A stretch of DNA of 64,000 nt, taken from assembly GCA_020638675.1 (NCBI GenBank), contig JACKID010000001.1, positions 992,001 to 1,056,000 of the forward strand, read 5' to 3'. This document shows positions 35,159-44,515 of this stretch, in pieces; position 1 is the first letter of the stretch; each line of letters opens with the position of its first letter. The position numbers were made by a program, and so were the translations under genes. Source of the stretch: Planctomycetota bacterium (GTDB lineage Bacteria > Planctomycetota > UBA8742 > UBA2392). Under the pieces are notes generated by a model that was not told the origin of the DNA, ran no database searches, and saw only the letters and a list, made by a program, of their open reading frames with translations.

Positions 35159-36661
35159 TCAGTCATCTTCAGCCGGCGGGCGCCATGCCGTCTTGGGCTG
35201 CTCCTTGCCCGCCTTGAAGTCTTCGAGAGTCTGCCCGGTGCCGAGCTGTTTCTGGGCATTCTTCATGGTGTCGACCAGGCCGGTCACGTCGTCGCCGCTC
35301 TTGCGAAACGCGTCCTCGCCGATCAGGACGAGCTGATCGGGCTCTTCCTGAAGTTCGAGGTGGGGATTCAGCGCAAACATCCCGGGGCTGACCGTGAAGT
35401 TGCTGATCTGCTTCGGCACGACCCGCACATTTACCGTCCGGCAGAAGTAGTCGAAGGTATCGTGCAGTTTTTCGGAGCGGCAGCCGGGGTAGAGAATGCT
35501 GGCGCCCTCGGGCGGGTCCACCGGGTCCGCGCTGCCGTCGCCGGCGTTGTGACCGACGAGCAGGACGACATTGTCGTTGATGAACTTGATGAACTCCGGA
35601 TCGGTAAACACCTGGGCCCGGGTGCGGTCGCACTGCCCGCAGGTTTCGTAGGCGAGAAACAGCAGGATCGGCACGTTGCGGGTGCGGGCCTCCTTGAACG
35701 CTTGATCGACATCGTCGTGGATGCGAAGCACTGCCTCGGATTGCTCGCCGATCGCCTCAAGCACCTTGGCGTCACGAATCACGCAACGAAACCCGACGGA
35801 GCCTTCGGCGGCGTCCATCGGTTGCGCGCAGCGATCTATGGTGCGCAGGTTTGCCCAGTGCGGCGAGACCCAGCTGCCGCCGCGAATCATGCGCGGCACG
35901 GAATTGGGGTCGATCTGCCGGTCAGTCTCATACCAGTAGCAGCGGTCGTAGACGTTGCCGGCCATGTCGTAGAGCCCGTAGGGTGAAACCCCGTCGGGAT
36001 AGCTGCCCACCGGCATCGGATGCTTCGGGCCGTGCAGGAAACTGTTCGCGCGCGTGCTGTCGGACGGCGCGTCGCCCCACGGAAACAGCAGCCCGGATGG
36101 GCCGGCGGCGGCCTTTTCCCATTCGTAGCCGTAGGGCAGGTCGCCTCCAACCCACTTTGCGAAAGCGAGCGCAAGGTCGCCGGTCGTGCCGACGCTCGGG
36201 TATTTCTCGAGACCCGGGCGTTCGGCAAGCTTGCCGTCCGCTATTTTCAGGCCCCAGTTCTGGTCGCGTGCGAGCAGTTTCTTGCCCGTGAACACGCGGT
36301 CGCCTTCGAAGCGCAGGTCCTTGGCCTGTGCGAAGTACTTCGCGACCTGCGCGTTGGTGACCTCATACTTGTCGATCAGGAACGCGGGCACGCTCAGGCG
36401 GTAGGTCCTTGCCTCCGCCGTCGGGTCGCCGATGTAGGTCTGCTTCGTGAACCAGCCGCCCGGGACAACCACCATCGTCGCGCCGTCCAATTCACGGCGC
36501 ACCTCGCGGTAGCCCTGCGCGTTCAGCCCGAGGTCGGTGAACTTGCCGACCGGCGTGTCGAATACCCTGGCCGGCTCTTTCTCGACTTGCTGCCCCTGCC
36601 CGCTGACGGCCAGCAGGCCAAACAACAAAGCTACGGCCGTGATCCGTATCGTCGCGCGCAT
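35159..36661 (-). CDS. Exported SUMF1-domain protein fused to a thioredoxin-like domain
   Basis: A 500-residue protein with a signal peptide (residues 1 to about 24). Residues 60-297 form a formylglycine-generating-enzyme-like (SUMF1) domain: VVVPGGWF, FLIDKYEVTNAQVAKYF, DLPYGYEWEKAA, FPWGD, SPYGLYDMAGNVYDR, IRGGSW and GFRC. The two cysteines that oxidise sulfatase Cys in true FGE lie just after GGSY; here that stretch reads GGSWVSPHWANL with neither Cys, so sulfatase activation is unlikely. Residues 310-480 form a thioredoxin-like domain with CGQC at 341-344. The gene is 12 bp downstream of the putative selenoprotein gene, suggesting a joint extracytoplasmic redox role. Confidence 0.8.
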   Translation of the reverse strand: MRATIRITAVALLFGLLAVSGQGQQVEKEPARVFDTPVGKFTDLGLNAQGYREVRRELDGATMVVVPGGWFTKQTYIGDPTAEARTYRLSVPAFLIDKYEVTNAQVAKYFAQAKDLRFEGDRVFTGKKLLARDQNWGLKIADGKLAERPGLEKYPSVGTTGDLALAFAKWVGGDLPYGYEWEKAAAGPSGLLFPWGDAPSDSTRANSFLHGPKHPMPVGSYPDGVSPYGLYDMAGNVYDRCYWYETDRQIDPNSVPRMIRGGSWVSPHWANLRTIDRCAQPMDAAEGSVGFRCVIRDAKVLEAIGEQSEAVLRIHDDVDQAFKEARTRNVPILLFLAYETCGQCDRTRAQVFTDPEFIKFINDNVVLLVGHNAGDGSADPVDPPEGASILYPGCRSEKLHDTFDYFCRTVNVRVVPKQISNFTVSPGMFALNPHLELQEEPDQLVLIGEDAFRKSGDDVTGLVDTMKNAQKQLGTGQTLEDFKAGKEQPKTAWRPPAEDD

Positions 36662-36673
36662 GGCAGTCTCCGG

Positions 36674-37669
36674 TTACTTGTAGAGCTTGCTGTCCTTGAT
36701 CGCCTCCGCCATGGCTTTGGCTTCGTTGGCCGCGGCCGTGCCCTCGTTCTTCTCGTAGAACTTGTACAGCGCGGACAGCTTGTCTTCCTTGGACTTGGCC
36801 TTCTTGTTGCCCGCCAGCACTTTCGCCAGGTCCTTGCGTGCCTTGATTTCGGCCTTCGCGTCCTTGTCCTTCTTCAGTTCTTTGGCTTCGTCGCCGGCCT
36901 TGTCGCCGAGCTCTTCGCCCTTGAAGTGCGACGCGAGATTCTCGAGGGCGTTGATTGCCTGCTCGTAGCGCCCGTCGGCTTTGGCGGCGTCCGCTTCCTC
37001 GCGCCACAGCTTGGCCAGCTTCTCGCAACGCTCGATGATGTGCTTGGCGTCGGCGGCGACTTCTTCGGCGGGCTCGCCGGCAGCGAGCGCGCCTGCAAGC
37101 GTACGGGCCATTGCGTAGTCGCCCTTGGCGAACGCCTCCGCGGCCTTCTCGCAGTCGCCTGCAACCTTGCTCTTGCCGAGGTTCGGGTACGGTGCGTCTT
37201 TCAGGCAGGAATCGATGTATTTCTCGTAGTCGCCGTCGCCCTGGAAGACCACGCGGCCAAAGGCGTTGATCACGAAGACGGCCGGCATGGTGACCACGTC
37301 ATAGCCGGACATCTTGCTGTCGGCGAGGGTGACGATCGGGAAGCTGTAGCCCCATTCGCCGGCGAAGGACTGGTTTTCCGGCATCGAGAGCCCGTCGCCT
37401 TCGAGCGCGAAGAAGTGCACGCCCTTGTCCTTGTACTTCTTGTAGGACTCCTCGAAGTGCGGCAACTGCCGCAGGCAGGGTCCTCAGGTAATGCCCCAGA
37501 TCTTGATGACCACGATGTCGCCGGCCATGTCCGACAGCTCGACCGGGCCGTCACGGTTCACGACCCCGCCCATGGTGAAGGACGGCGCGTCCTTGCCCTC
37601 GATGCGCTGAGCTGCCAGGCACTGCGCAAACAGGAGGAAGCAGATTGCGGTCAGGAAGAGAACTCTCAT
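36674..37669 (-). CDS. Candidate selenoprotein: exported TlpA-like thioredoxin with Sec-Gly-Pro-Cys active site
   Basis: Read through the in-frame TGA at 37484-37486, this is one 331-residue protein. Residues 1-20 are a signal peptide. Residues 24 to about 160 are a TlpA/AhpC-TSA-type thioredoxin fold (KDAPSFTMGGVV opening, IVVIKIWGIT before the active site, cis-Pro loop TMPAVFVI). The active site normally reads WCGPC; here the TGA falls exactly on the first Cys (residue 62) and is followed by GPC, giving UGPC. The C-terminal 130 residues are Lys/Glu-rich helices. A SECIS-like hairpin follows the TGA. Reading frame and conservation remain intact after the TGA, arguing against a decayed gene. 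GGAG precedes the ATG by five bases. A sequencing error (TGC to TGA) or a recent nonsense mutation are the alternatives. Confidence 0.72.
37458..37473 (-). promoter_or_regulatory. Putative bacterial SECIS hairpin downstream of the TGA codon
   Basis: On the minus strand, TGCGGC (37473-37468), loop AGTT (37467-37464), GCCGCA (37463-37458): a perfect 6-bp stem. The loop begins 17 nt after the UGA and has a G in its first two positions. This matches the published general description of bSECIS elements: a short stem just downstream of UGA, with a small apical loop containing a guanine about 16-37 nt away. The hairpin lies within codons for LRQLP of the thioredoxin domain. Confidence 0.6.
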
Positions 37670-37754
37670 GGCTGCTCCAATACGGTCGCTCGTGGGGCTG
37701 CATCTTGTGTGGCTTGAGCGGGCCCTGATCTTACACGCCTGCAGCCGGGCAAGC

Positions 37755-40700
37755 CTAGTCGACGGGGCGAATCGTGAACAGCTTCGCGTCGAGGGGACCG
37801 CGCGGTACTTCCACGGTAATCTCGGTGCCGGCGCGGCTTATCTTCATCGTTGCGTGGGTGAGGGAGTCGTCGGCCGTGTCGGCAAACTGCTGCCAGGTCC
37901 AGCGCAGGGAAGAGTCATCTACAGGCTCGGGGTCGTAGTTCAGGCGCTCTTCTTCGCCCATAGTGATCGAAAGGATCATGTCGCCCGGCTTGAGCCCGGC
38001 GGACGCGGCATTGGAGCCATCGGGCACGGCGGCAATCACGATCCGCTGCCGCCCCTTGGACTGCTTGCGCAGCTCTTTCCACACAATGCAGCGGTTGCGC
38101 ACGCCAGCAACTTCCGCCCGCAGCCGCTTGTCCGCCAGCTGCGCCGCGGCAAGGTCTGCTTCGGCGATGGCTTCGTCGTAGCGCCCGGACTCTTCCAGCG
38201 CGCTGACCCGGCGCAGGTACCAGTCATCAAACTTGTAGCCGGCATCGCGCGCGGCCTGGAAGCGCTGCAGCATGCCCTCGTAGTCACCTTCCATCCCGAC
38301 CAGCCTTGCCCAGATCATCTGCAGTTCCGCGCGCTGTACCGGCGTAGCCCTGTCGAAGTTCTGGGAGAGCAGCCAGGTGGCATTCCAGGTGTCGCGCAGC
38401 TCGGCGCAGGCGCGGCAGTACTCGCGCAGCGCGTCCATGTTCGTCGGCTGCAGCTGGAAGGCGTTGTTGTAGCACGTCTGGGCCGTGCGCCACTCGCCGC
38501 GCTGCATGGCGGCCGCCCCGCGATTCATCAGCGCGCGGACGCGCACGTTGAACGCGTCGGCCGCTTCCCGGCGGTGCGCGCGCAGCCAGGCGGCAAGATC
38601 CACGCGGCCCTCGGGCTCGCCGATGTAGTTGCCCTCGGCGTCCTTTTCCCGTGCGGGAATCGCGACGCGCGTTGTAGACAGATCCGGCTCGAGCACTTCC
38701 TTGTAGCGATAGCCTTCAAACATGTTGGTCCACTCAAGCGCCGCGGCATCCAGGCGCGTGGCCCGCTGCGAGTTGCCGCCGCGCAGGAAATCGCGCGCCC
38801 GCGCCACTTCCGTGCCCTGCAGCCGCGGCACCCAGTTGGGCAGCACGCCGCGCAGGAACTCGGGGGCTTTGCCGTCGGGGGTCTTCCAGCTGAATCGCCC
38901 GGTACGACGCGGCAGCGCGATGGTCTCCAGATTGTCCAGGATCATGCCCGACAAGAGCTGCGCCATGGCGATCACGGTCTGCACGTCGAGCATGGCCAGC
39001 GCGCGGTTGCGAAGCAGCACCGGCCCCATGCTCCAGCGCTCGATTTCTCCGGTGCTGGCGGCAATCAGCGCGAAGCCGCCGTCCGGCGATAGTGCGCCGC
39101 GATTGACGTAGGGATAGCCGAACCACGTCCCGGCCAGCTCCTGCCCGGAGTTGATGTCGACGACGGCGGCCCCGCCTCCTTCCGTCACGTAGAAAAGCCT
39201 GCGCCCGTCCGCGAAGAACTCCATGCCGCAGATGTAGTTGGGGCGCACCTTCAGCGTGCGCAGCCTCTCGCCGGTTTCGGAGTCATGGATGCCGATCAGC
39301 CCGCGATCGCGCATCAGCGCGACGACCGTGCCATCCGGCGAGATGGCGTTGGCGTGCGAGAAGTAGGCGCTGCGCTCAAAGCTGGCGAGCACCTTGCCGC
39401 TTTCCAGGTCGATGCTGCGCGGCTCGCCGGACTGGGAGATCTGTAGCGCCCGCTTGCCGTCGGGGAACGGCATCACGTCGTAGTAGCCTTCCGTGCTGCG
39501 ATGGCGCAACAGCAACTCGCCGCTTTTACTGTCGTAAATCTGCAGCCCGTAGCACTGGCCGTTCACGATCAGGCGCCCGGTCGCGTCGAACACCACGCAG
39601 GTGGGGGAGTCGTGTACCTGCAGCTCGTGCAGCAGCGCGTGCGTGGCGACGTCCCAGACCAATACGCGTCCGCCGGTGTGGCACGCCGCCAGCATCGCGC
39701 CGTCCGTTGAGAACGCGAGCGACTGCACGTACCAGGGCAGCACGTCGAACTCGGCTTCGGTATCGCCGGTCTCGCTGTCAAACAACCTGATCATCCCCGA
39801 GTCGGACACGCTGGCCGCCAGCTTGCCGCCCGGCGCAATCCGGATGTCCTGCGGCGTGGAAGTTCCAAACTTCCAATACGACGGGTACATCAGCGACGGC
39901 GCATCCCACGCGAGGAACTCACCGTCGACGCCGGATGTGATGACGTCGCGGCCGTCCGGCGATACGGCCGTGCCGGTGATCGCCGCGCGGTGCGCGCGCT
40001 GGTGCTTGACCACCTTGCCCGTGCGGGCGTTGGCAAAGCACAGCAAACCGTCGGCCGTGCCGCAGGCAAAGAAGCCGGAGCCCGGCCCGAACGCGCAGTT
40101 GGTGATCGGGCCTTCACCCATGCGGGAGTAGTACAGTTGCGCAAACGGCTCGGTCTGCCAGCCGAGGATGTTGCCGTCGTCGAGCGCGATCACGCCGATC
40201 TTGCCGTCCGGGCTGATGGTCGTGGTGTAGACCGTGCGCGTGCCCTGCACCGTGAGCTGCCCGACTTTGGCAGGGGCGTCTTCCGTGTCAAAGCGCCAGT
40301 CCCAGACCGTCAGCGAGCGGTCGATGAGCCAGACCCGGTCGATCAGCGGGTCGAAGCCCAGCGCAATCACCGCGCTTCCGTTGCCGAGTTTGAGCGAACG
40401 CCGGACCGTGGCGGACTTGGTGTCGATCAACTGGATCGGGCCGTCGCTCGTCGGCGCGATCAGGAAACGCCCGTCCGGGCTGAATTTTACGCAGTAGGCG
40501 TACGCGGGCTGCTTGATGAAGCGCAGTTGATTTCCGTTGGATGTGTCGAAGAACGTGATTGTCCCGTCGCCGGCATACACGGCGAGCAGCGTGCCGTCAG
40601 GGCTGAACGTGACGCGCAACAGGCTGTTCTTGCTGGCTTCGCGGCTCCAGACGGTGGTGCCGTCCGCGACGCGGCGCAGCAGCAGGCGCCCGGCCTGGTC

Positions 40701-43673
40701 GCCGCTGGCGAAGGTGCGCCCATCCGGGCTGATCTCGACCGCGAGCGAGCCGAGCAGGTGGTCGAAGGCGCGCTCCATGAGCGGCGTGCCGTCGAGCGCC
40801 AGTACGTCAAAGCCTTCGCCCTTCAGCGCGACCAGCAGGCTTTGCCCGTCCGGGCTGAAGGTGATGCCTTGCAGGCGGGCGTTCTGGCTGGTTCGTTCAA
40901 GCACCAGCGCGGACGTCTTGTAGTTGAACAGCTTCCAGCCCTGGTCGAACATCCCCACGACCAGGTACTGCGCATCCGGGCTGACTTCGAGCGAGCCGAT
41001 CGCCCATGCCCATGACTCGAATGCGCGTACTTTGGTGGCGGTGGCGACATCCCACAACTGGATTTCGGCGCCGGCCAGCCCCACCACCAAACCCTCCGGG
41101 GAGAAGCACAGCGCGTTCACCCGGTCTTCCAGCATCGGCAGCTCACGCGGGGGCTCCTCGCTTTCGAGGTTCCACACCAGCACGCTGCCTTCGGTCCCGG
41201 CCGCAAGCTGCAGCCCGTCCGGCGACACAGCCAGCGCCGTGTATGTCGCATCCTTCATCTCGCGCGAGCGCACGGCCGAGCCGTCGGTGAAGCTCCACTC
41301 CCAGACCTTGCCGTCGTTGCCGGCCGTGAAGAAAGCCTCGCCGTTTGGGGCGGGCACGATCAGCGGCGTGTCGCCCCAGGGGTAGAGCGCGCGGCTTGCG
41401 ATCTCGTTGCCGGTAGTGATGTCCCACAAACGCAGCGTGCCGCTGGCTTCCAGCACCGCGAGCCGATTGCCGTCACCGCTGAACGCCATGCGGCGATTGA
41501 TGGTCGTCTCGGTCGAGATGCGGCGCAGCAGGGTCGCGCTGCCGACGTCCCAGATGCCGATGTCCGGCAGGGCCGTCGCGTTGGCGTTGGCGCGGATGTC
41601 GTCGATCAGCTTCGGCGGCTTGTACATGGGCGCGGCGCAAAGGCGGCGGTCCTGGCTGAACGTGGCCGCGCCGGCCGGCAGGTCGACGTAGCTGCGCGAG
41701 CGCCAGACGGGAAACGCGGTCTCGCTCAGCGCCGAAACAAGCTGGTCGCTGCTGACCGTGGACGGGTCGGCCGCGTGCGCGGCGGCAAGATGCAGCACCT
41801 GGCCGCCCGGCTGTCCGCGTTCCTCGGCGAGCGTTGCATAGCCCATGTGCGCCTGGGCCAGGTTGCGCTTGGCCTGCTCGAGCGCGCGGGTGGCGCGCTC
41901 CTCGCTCTGGCGTGCTTCTTCGGCTTTCTGTGCCGCCTCGGCCGCCTTGTCGTCGGCGCGCTTGCGCTCGAATTCAGCTTCCTTGGCCTTCTGCTCGGCG
42001 GTGGTCTTCTGGCGCTCGGCTTCTTCGGCCTGTTCCTTCGCGATGCCCTTCTGGCGTTCGGCCTCGCTGGCCTGGTCTTCGGCGATCTGTTTCTGGTGCT
42101 CGGCCTCGATGGCCTGGTTCTCGGCGATGGTGCGCTGGTTGCGGGCGTCGGTCTCGGCCGCGAGGGCCGCGTCGCGCTCGCCCTTCACTTTCGTGTAGGC
42201 ATAGACGCCGCCGGCGATCATCAGGATCAGCGCCAGCGCGCTGACGGCCACGGCGCCGCGGTTCTTCGCCACAAAGCGCTTGAGCAACTCGACCGCCGAG
42301 TAGCGGTAGGTGCTGACCATGCGCCCGTCGCGAAACGCCTGCACTTCGTCGGCCAGCTCGCGCGCGCTCTGGAAGCGGTCTTCGGGGCGGCGCTCAAGGC
42401 AGCGCATGACCAGTGCCGCAAGCTCGGGCGGAGTCTCACCGTTAATATCGTCGACCCTGCGCGGGTCCTCACTCAGGACGCTCGACAACACCTGCTTGGC
42501 GGTTTTGCCGACGTAGGGCGCCTCGCCGCTGACGATCTCGAACAGCACCGCACCGAGCGAGTAGACGTCGCTGCGTTCGTCCACGTGATCGAGCTTGCCC
42601 GCGGCCTGCTCGGGCGGCATGTATGCGGGCGTGCCCATCACCTCGCCTTCGAGCGTCAGCTCAGGGCTGACTTCGTGGTTCGATTCCTTGCTGACGGCTA
42701 CGTTCTCGCCGCCGATGACGCGCGCGAGGCCCCAGTCAAGCACCATCGCCTCGCCGAAGTCGCCGAGCATGATGTTGGCGGGCTTGATGTCGCGGTGGAT
42801 CACCCCGCGCGAGTGCGCGAACGCGATCGCATTGCAGATGTCCACGAAGCCGTCCAGCAGCTTCATGCGCTCGGCCTGCTTCTGGGCGGGCGTCAGATCG
42901 ACGTCGTTGCGGATCGCGCGCAGGCGGCTGGCCAGCGTGCGCCCCTTAACGAACTTCATCGTGTAGTACAGGCTGCCGTCTTCGCGCTGGCCGATCTCAT
43001 AGACCGGCACGATGTTCGGGTGCTCAAGCTGGCCGGTGACGGTAGCTTCCCGAAGGAAGCGCGCGGCCGCCGCCGTCGCCGTCGCGCTGGCGGGTGTGGC
43101 CTGCAGCGGGCCGGTGATCGGCGACGTGCCCGACGCGCCCTTGAAGGGCAGCAGCTCCTTCAGCGCCACTTCGCGCCCGACAACCTTGTCCTCGGCGACG
43201 AGAATGCGCCCCATGCCGCCGCGGGCGTGCTCGCGCAGGATCTTGTAGCGCTCGTCCGTAGAGGTCTTCAGTTTCGGGCGTTCAATGATCGTGGTCGCGC
43301 GCGTGGGGGCGAGGCTCAGCAGCGTGGCTTCCAGTTCTTTCTGGTCGATCTCGCTGCTCAGGCTCAGCAGCGTTTTCTGCACCTCCGGCGCGACGCCGGC
43401 CTCGACCAGCAGCTTCTCCGCCTCGACCGTGTCTTCGGCGAGAACGGTGGCGTCCTGGCGCAGCTCTTCGGCCTGGGAGTGGGGCACCTGCTCGTAGATG
43501 GTCGCCGCGCCGTCGGGCTCTTTTTCGGCCTGCTCCAGCAGGTTCATGCCTTCCTCAGGCGAAACGAAGCCTCGTTTCACCGCGAGGATGACCGCCAGCA
43601 GCGCCTTTCGATCCTGAGCCATGGCGCCATTGTGAGCAGGTTTCGCGCCGGGTAAAGCCCCCTCCCGGGTCAC
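37755..43673 (-). CDS. Giant transmembrane Ser/Thr protein kinase with WD40, TPR and PDZ-like regions
   Basis: A 1972-residue protein. A helical N-terminal region leads to a PknB-type kinase at about 143-447: glycine loop GGMGR, Lys172 in VALKEL, HRDIKPAN with Asp295, DWG (not DFG) at 313-315, and GTPAYMPPEQ. A single membrane segment lies at about 474-493, followed by a long Ala/Glu/Gln/Lys coiled coil (497-615). WD40-like blades span about 640-1560 (repeated FSPDG and SPDG motifs). TPR-like helices lie at about 1730-1870 and a PDZ-like end from about 1877 (AASAGLKPGDMIL). The kinase is cytoplasmic and the WD40 part outside the membrane. The GTG at 43671-43673 overlaps the previous stop (GTGA); the ATG at 43620-43622 (MAQDRK) is an alternative start. 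It lies on the same strand upstream of the FHA/T6SS genes; control of T6SS is inference. Confidence 0.88.
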   Translation of the reverse strand: MTREGALPGAKPAHNGAMAQDRKALLAVILAVKRGFVSPEEGMNLLEQAEKEPDGAATIYEQVPHSQAEELRQDATVLAEDTVEAEKLLVEAGVAPEVQKTLLSLSSEIDQKELEATLLSLAPTRATTIIERPKLKTSTDERYKILREHARGGMGRILVAEDKVVGREVALKELLPFKGASGTSPITGPLQATPASATATAAAARFLREATVTGQLEHPNIVPVYEIGQREDGSLYYTMKFVKGRTLASRLRAIRNDVDLTPAQKQAERMKLLDGFVDICNAIAFAHSRGVIHRDIKPANIMLGDFGEAMVLDWGLARVIGGENVAVSKESNHEVSPELTLEGEVMGTPAYMPPEQAAGKLDHVDERSDVYSLGAVLFEIVSGEAPYVGKTAKQVLSSVLSEDPRRVDDINGETPPELAALVMRCLERRPEDRFQSARELADEVQAFRDGRMVSTYRYSAVELLKRFVAKNRGAVAVSALALILMIAGGVYAYTKVKGERDAALAAETDARNQRTIAENQAIEAEHQKQIAEDQASEAERQKGIAKEQAEEAERQKTTAEQKAKEAEFERKRADDKAAEAAQKAEEARQSEERATRALEQAKRNLAQAHMGYATLAEERGQPGGQVLHLAAAHAADPSTVSSDQLVSALSETAFPVWRSRSYVDLPAGAATFSQDRRLCAAPMYKPPKLIDDIRANANATALPDIGIWDVGSATLLRRISTETTINRRMAFSGDGNRLAVLEASGTLRLWDITTGNEIASRALYPWGDTPLIVPAPNGEAFFTAGNDGKVWEWSFTDGSAVRSREMKDATYTALAVSPDGLQLAAGTEGSVLVWNLESEEPPRELPMLEDRVNALCFSPEGLVVGLAGAEIQLWDVATATKVRAFESWAWAIGSLEVSPDAQYLVVGMFDQGWKLFNYKTSALVLERTSQNARLQGITFSPDGQSLLVALKGEGFDVLALDGTPLMERAFDHLLGSLAVEISPDGRTFASGDQAGRLLLRRVADGTTVWSREASKNSLLRVTFSPDGTLLAVYAGDGTITFFDTSNGNQLRFIKQPAYAYCVKFSPDGRFLIAPTSDGPIQLIDTKSATVRRSLKLGNGSAVIALGFDPLIDRVWLIDRSLTVWDWRFDTEDAPAKVGQLTVQGTRTVYTTTISPDGKIGVIALDDGNILGWQTEPFAQLYYSRMGEGPITNCAFGPGSGFFACGTADGLLCFANARTGKVVKHQRAHRAAITGTAVSPDGRDVITSGVDGEFLAWDAPSLMYPSYWKFGTSTPQDIRIAPGGKLAASVSDSGMIRLFDSETGDTEAEFDVLPWYVQSLAFSTDGAMLAACHTGGRVLVWDVATHALLHELQVHDSPTCVVFDATGRLIVNGQCYGLQIYDSKSGELLLRHRSTEGYYDVMPFPDGKRALQISQSGEPRSIDLESGKVLASFERSAYFSHANAISPDGTVVALMRDRGLIGIHDSETGERLRTLKVRPNYICGMEFFADGRRLFYVTEGGGAAVVDINSGQELAGTWFGYPYVNRGALSPDGGFALIAASTGEIERWSMGPVLLRNRALAMLDVQTVIAMAQLLSGMILDNLETIALPRRTGRFSWKTPDGKAPEFLRGVLPNWVPRLQGTEVARARDFLRGGNSQRATRLDAAALEWTNMFEGYRYKEVLEPDLSTTRVAIPAREKDAEGNYIGEPEGRVDLAAWLRAHRREAADAFNVRVRALMNRGAAAMQRGEWRTAQTCYNNAFQLQPTNMDALREYCRACAELRDTWNATWLLSQNFDRATPVQRAELQMIWARLVGMEGDYEGMLQRFQAARDAGYKFDDWYLRRVSALEESGRYDEAIAEADLAAAQLADKRLRAEVAGVRNRCIVWKELRKQSKGRQRIVIAAVPDGSNAASAGLKPGDMILSITMGEEERLNYDPEPVDDSSLRWTWQQFADTADDSLTHATMKISRAGTEITVEVPRGPLDAKLFTIRPVD

Positions 43674-44440
43674 GGCATCGGGACGCCCCAGGTGAGTTGC
43701 GCGAAGCCCGTCAGCGGCACCAGCCCGTCTTTCAGGTGCGGCTTCACCAGCTCACGCACGCCGTTGTCGAAGGCCGTTGCGTCGTCGCTCGCCATGCGCG
43801 TGCGCGAAAGCCCGTTGCGCGAATGGAAGCTCTCGATGTAGTCGTCCACCGGCTGCAGCCGCGCCTCGCGCAGCGTCGAGAGCGAGCCCTTCACCCGGAA
43901 CAGGCGGCGCTCGCGAAGCTCTTCCACGATGTCGATCTGTGCGAATTCCCGGTTGGTCGAGTATTGCCCGATCAGCGCACCCAGTCCGGATGCCCAGGGC
44001 GGCGGCGTCTCCACGCGATACAGCAGCGCCAGCAGCGCATCCGGCGCCAGTACCTCGGCGATCCTTGGGAACGTTGTCTGCCAGTCCGTCCAGTGGATGC
44101 TCTCGGCCGCGACGGCCAGCCCGTACGGCGGCTCCAGCTCTGCTTCCTCGAAGGTTGACTGAATCCAGCGAATGTTGCGCCCGGTGCGTCGCGCGGCGAC
44201 GCGCAGCATCTCGGCGGAAGGCTCGACGGCGTCCACCCGGTCAAAGCGCCACGCCAGCTCCAGCGTCGCGTCGCCCGTGCCCGCGCCGATCTCGAGCACC
44301 GGGCCGGGCTGCGCGAGCTCTTTGAGCTTCGCAAACACCAGCGCCGGGTAGGGTTGCCTGTGCTGATAGGCCGCAGCCATGCTGCGGTCCTGCCACTGTG
44401 AGCCGTACTTCGGCCCAAGGTGTGCGGGCTTCGGCTTCAT
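43670..44440 (-). CDS. Class I SAM-dependent methyltransferase
   Basis: A 256-residue protein from the ATG at 44438-44440 (MKPKPAHLGPKYG); the longer frame upstream runs into gltX leader sequence and is not supported. Motif I is VLEIGAGTGDATLEL, followed by VDAVEPSAEML (motif post-I, acidic residue binding the SAM ribose) and a central FDLAVAAESIHW-type motif (YGLAVAAESIHWTDW). It resembles UbiE/COQ5-like or trans-aconitate methyltransferase-type small-molecule methyltransferases; the substrate is unknown. It is divergent from gltX and overlaps the kinase start by 4 bp. Confidence 0.8.
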   Translation of the reverse strand: MKPKPAHLGPKYGSQWQDRSMAAAYQHRQPYPALVFAKLKELAQPGPVLEIGAGTGDATLELAWRFDRVDAVEPSAEMLRVAARRTGRNIRWIQSTFEEAELEPPYGLAVAAESIHWTDWQTTFPRIAEVLAPDALLALLYRVETPPPWASGLGALIGQYSTNREFAQIDIVEELRERRLFRVKGSLSTLREARLQPVDDYIESFHSRNGLSRTRMASDDATAFDNGVRELVKPHLKDGLVPLTGFAQLTWGVPMP

Positions 44441-44515
44441 GGTTCCATTGTACAAGGGATAGCAACGGAAACGCCTGCTCGTTACCCTTGCGGCCCGAAA
44501 TCGCCCGGAGCAAGC

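Noticed and set aside
35159..36661. Annotation of the SUMF1 fusion as an active formylglycine-generating enzyme
   Set aside because: The two catalytic cysteines after the GGSW motif are absent, so the activity cannot be assumed.
36674..37465. Treating the thioredoxin as two separate genes or as a pseudogene split by a stop
   Set aside because: The downstream half would start with TTG inside the active-site helix with no ribosome-binding site; both halves keep clean coding sequence, and the stop is TGA exactly at the catalytic Cys position.
41775..43655. 626-codon plus-strand frame opposite the giant kinase
   Set aside because: The kinase motifs on the minus strand are unambiguous; the opposite frame shows only low-complexity Arg/Ala/Leu.
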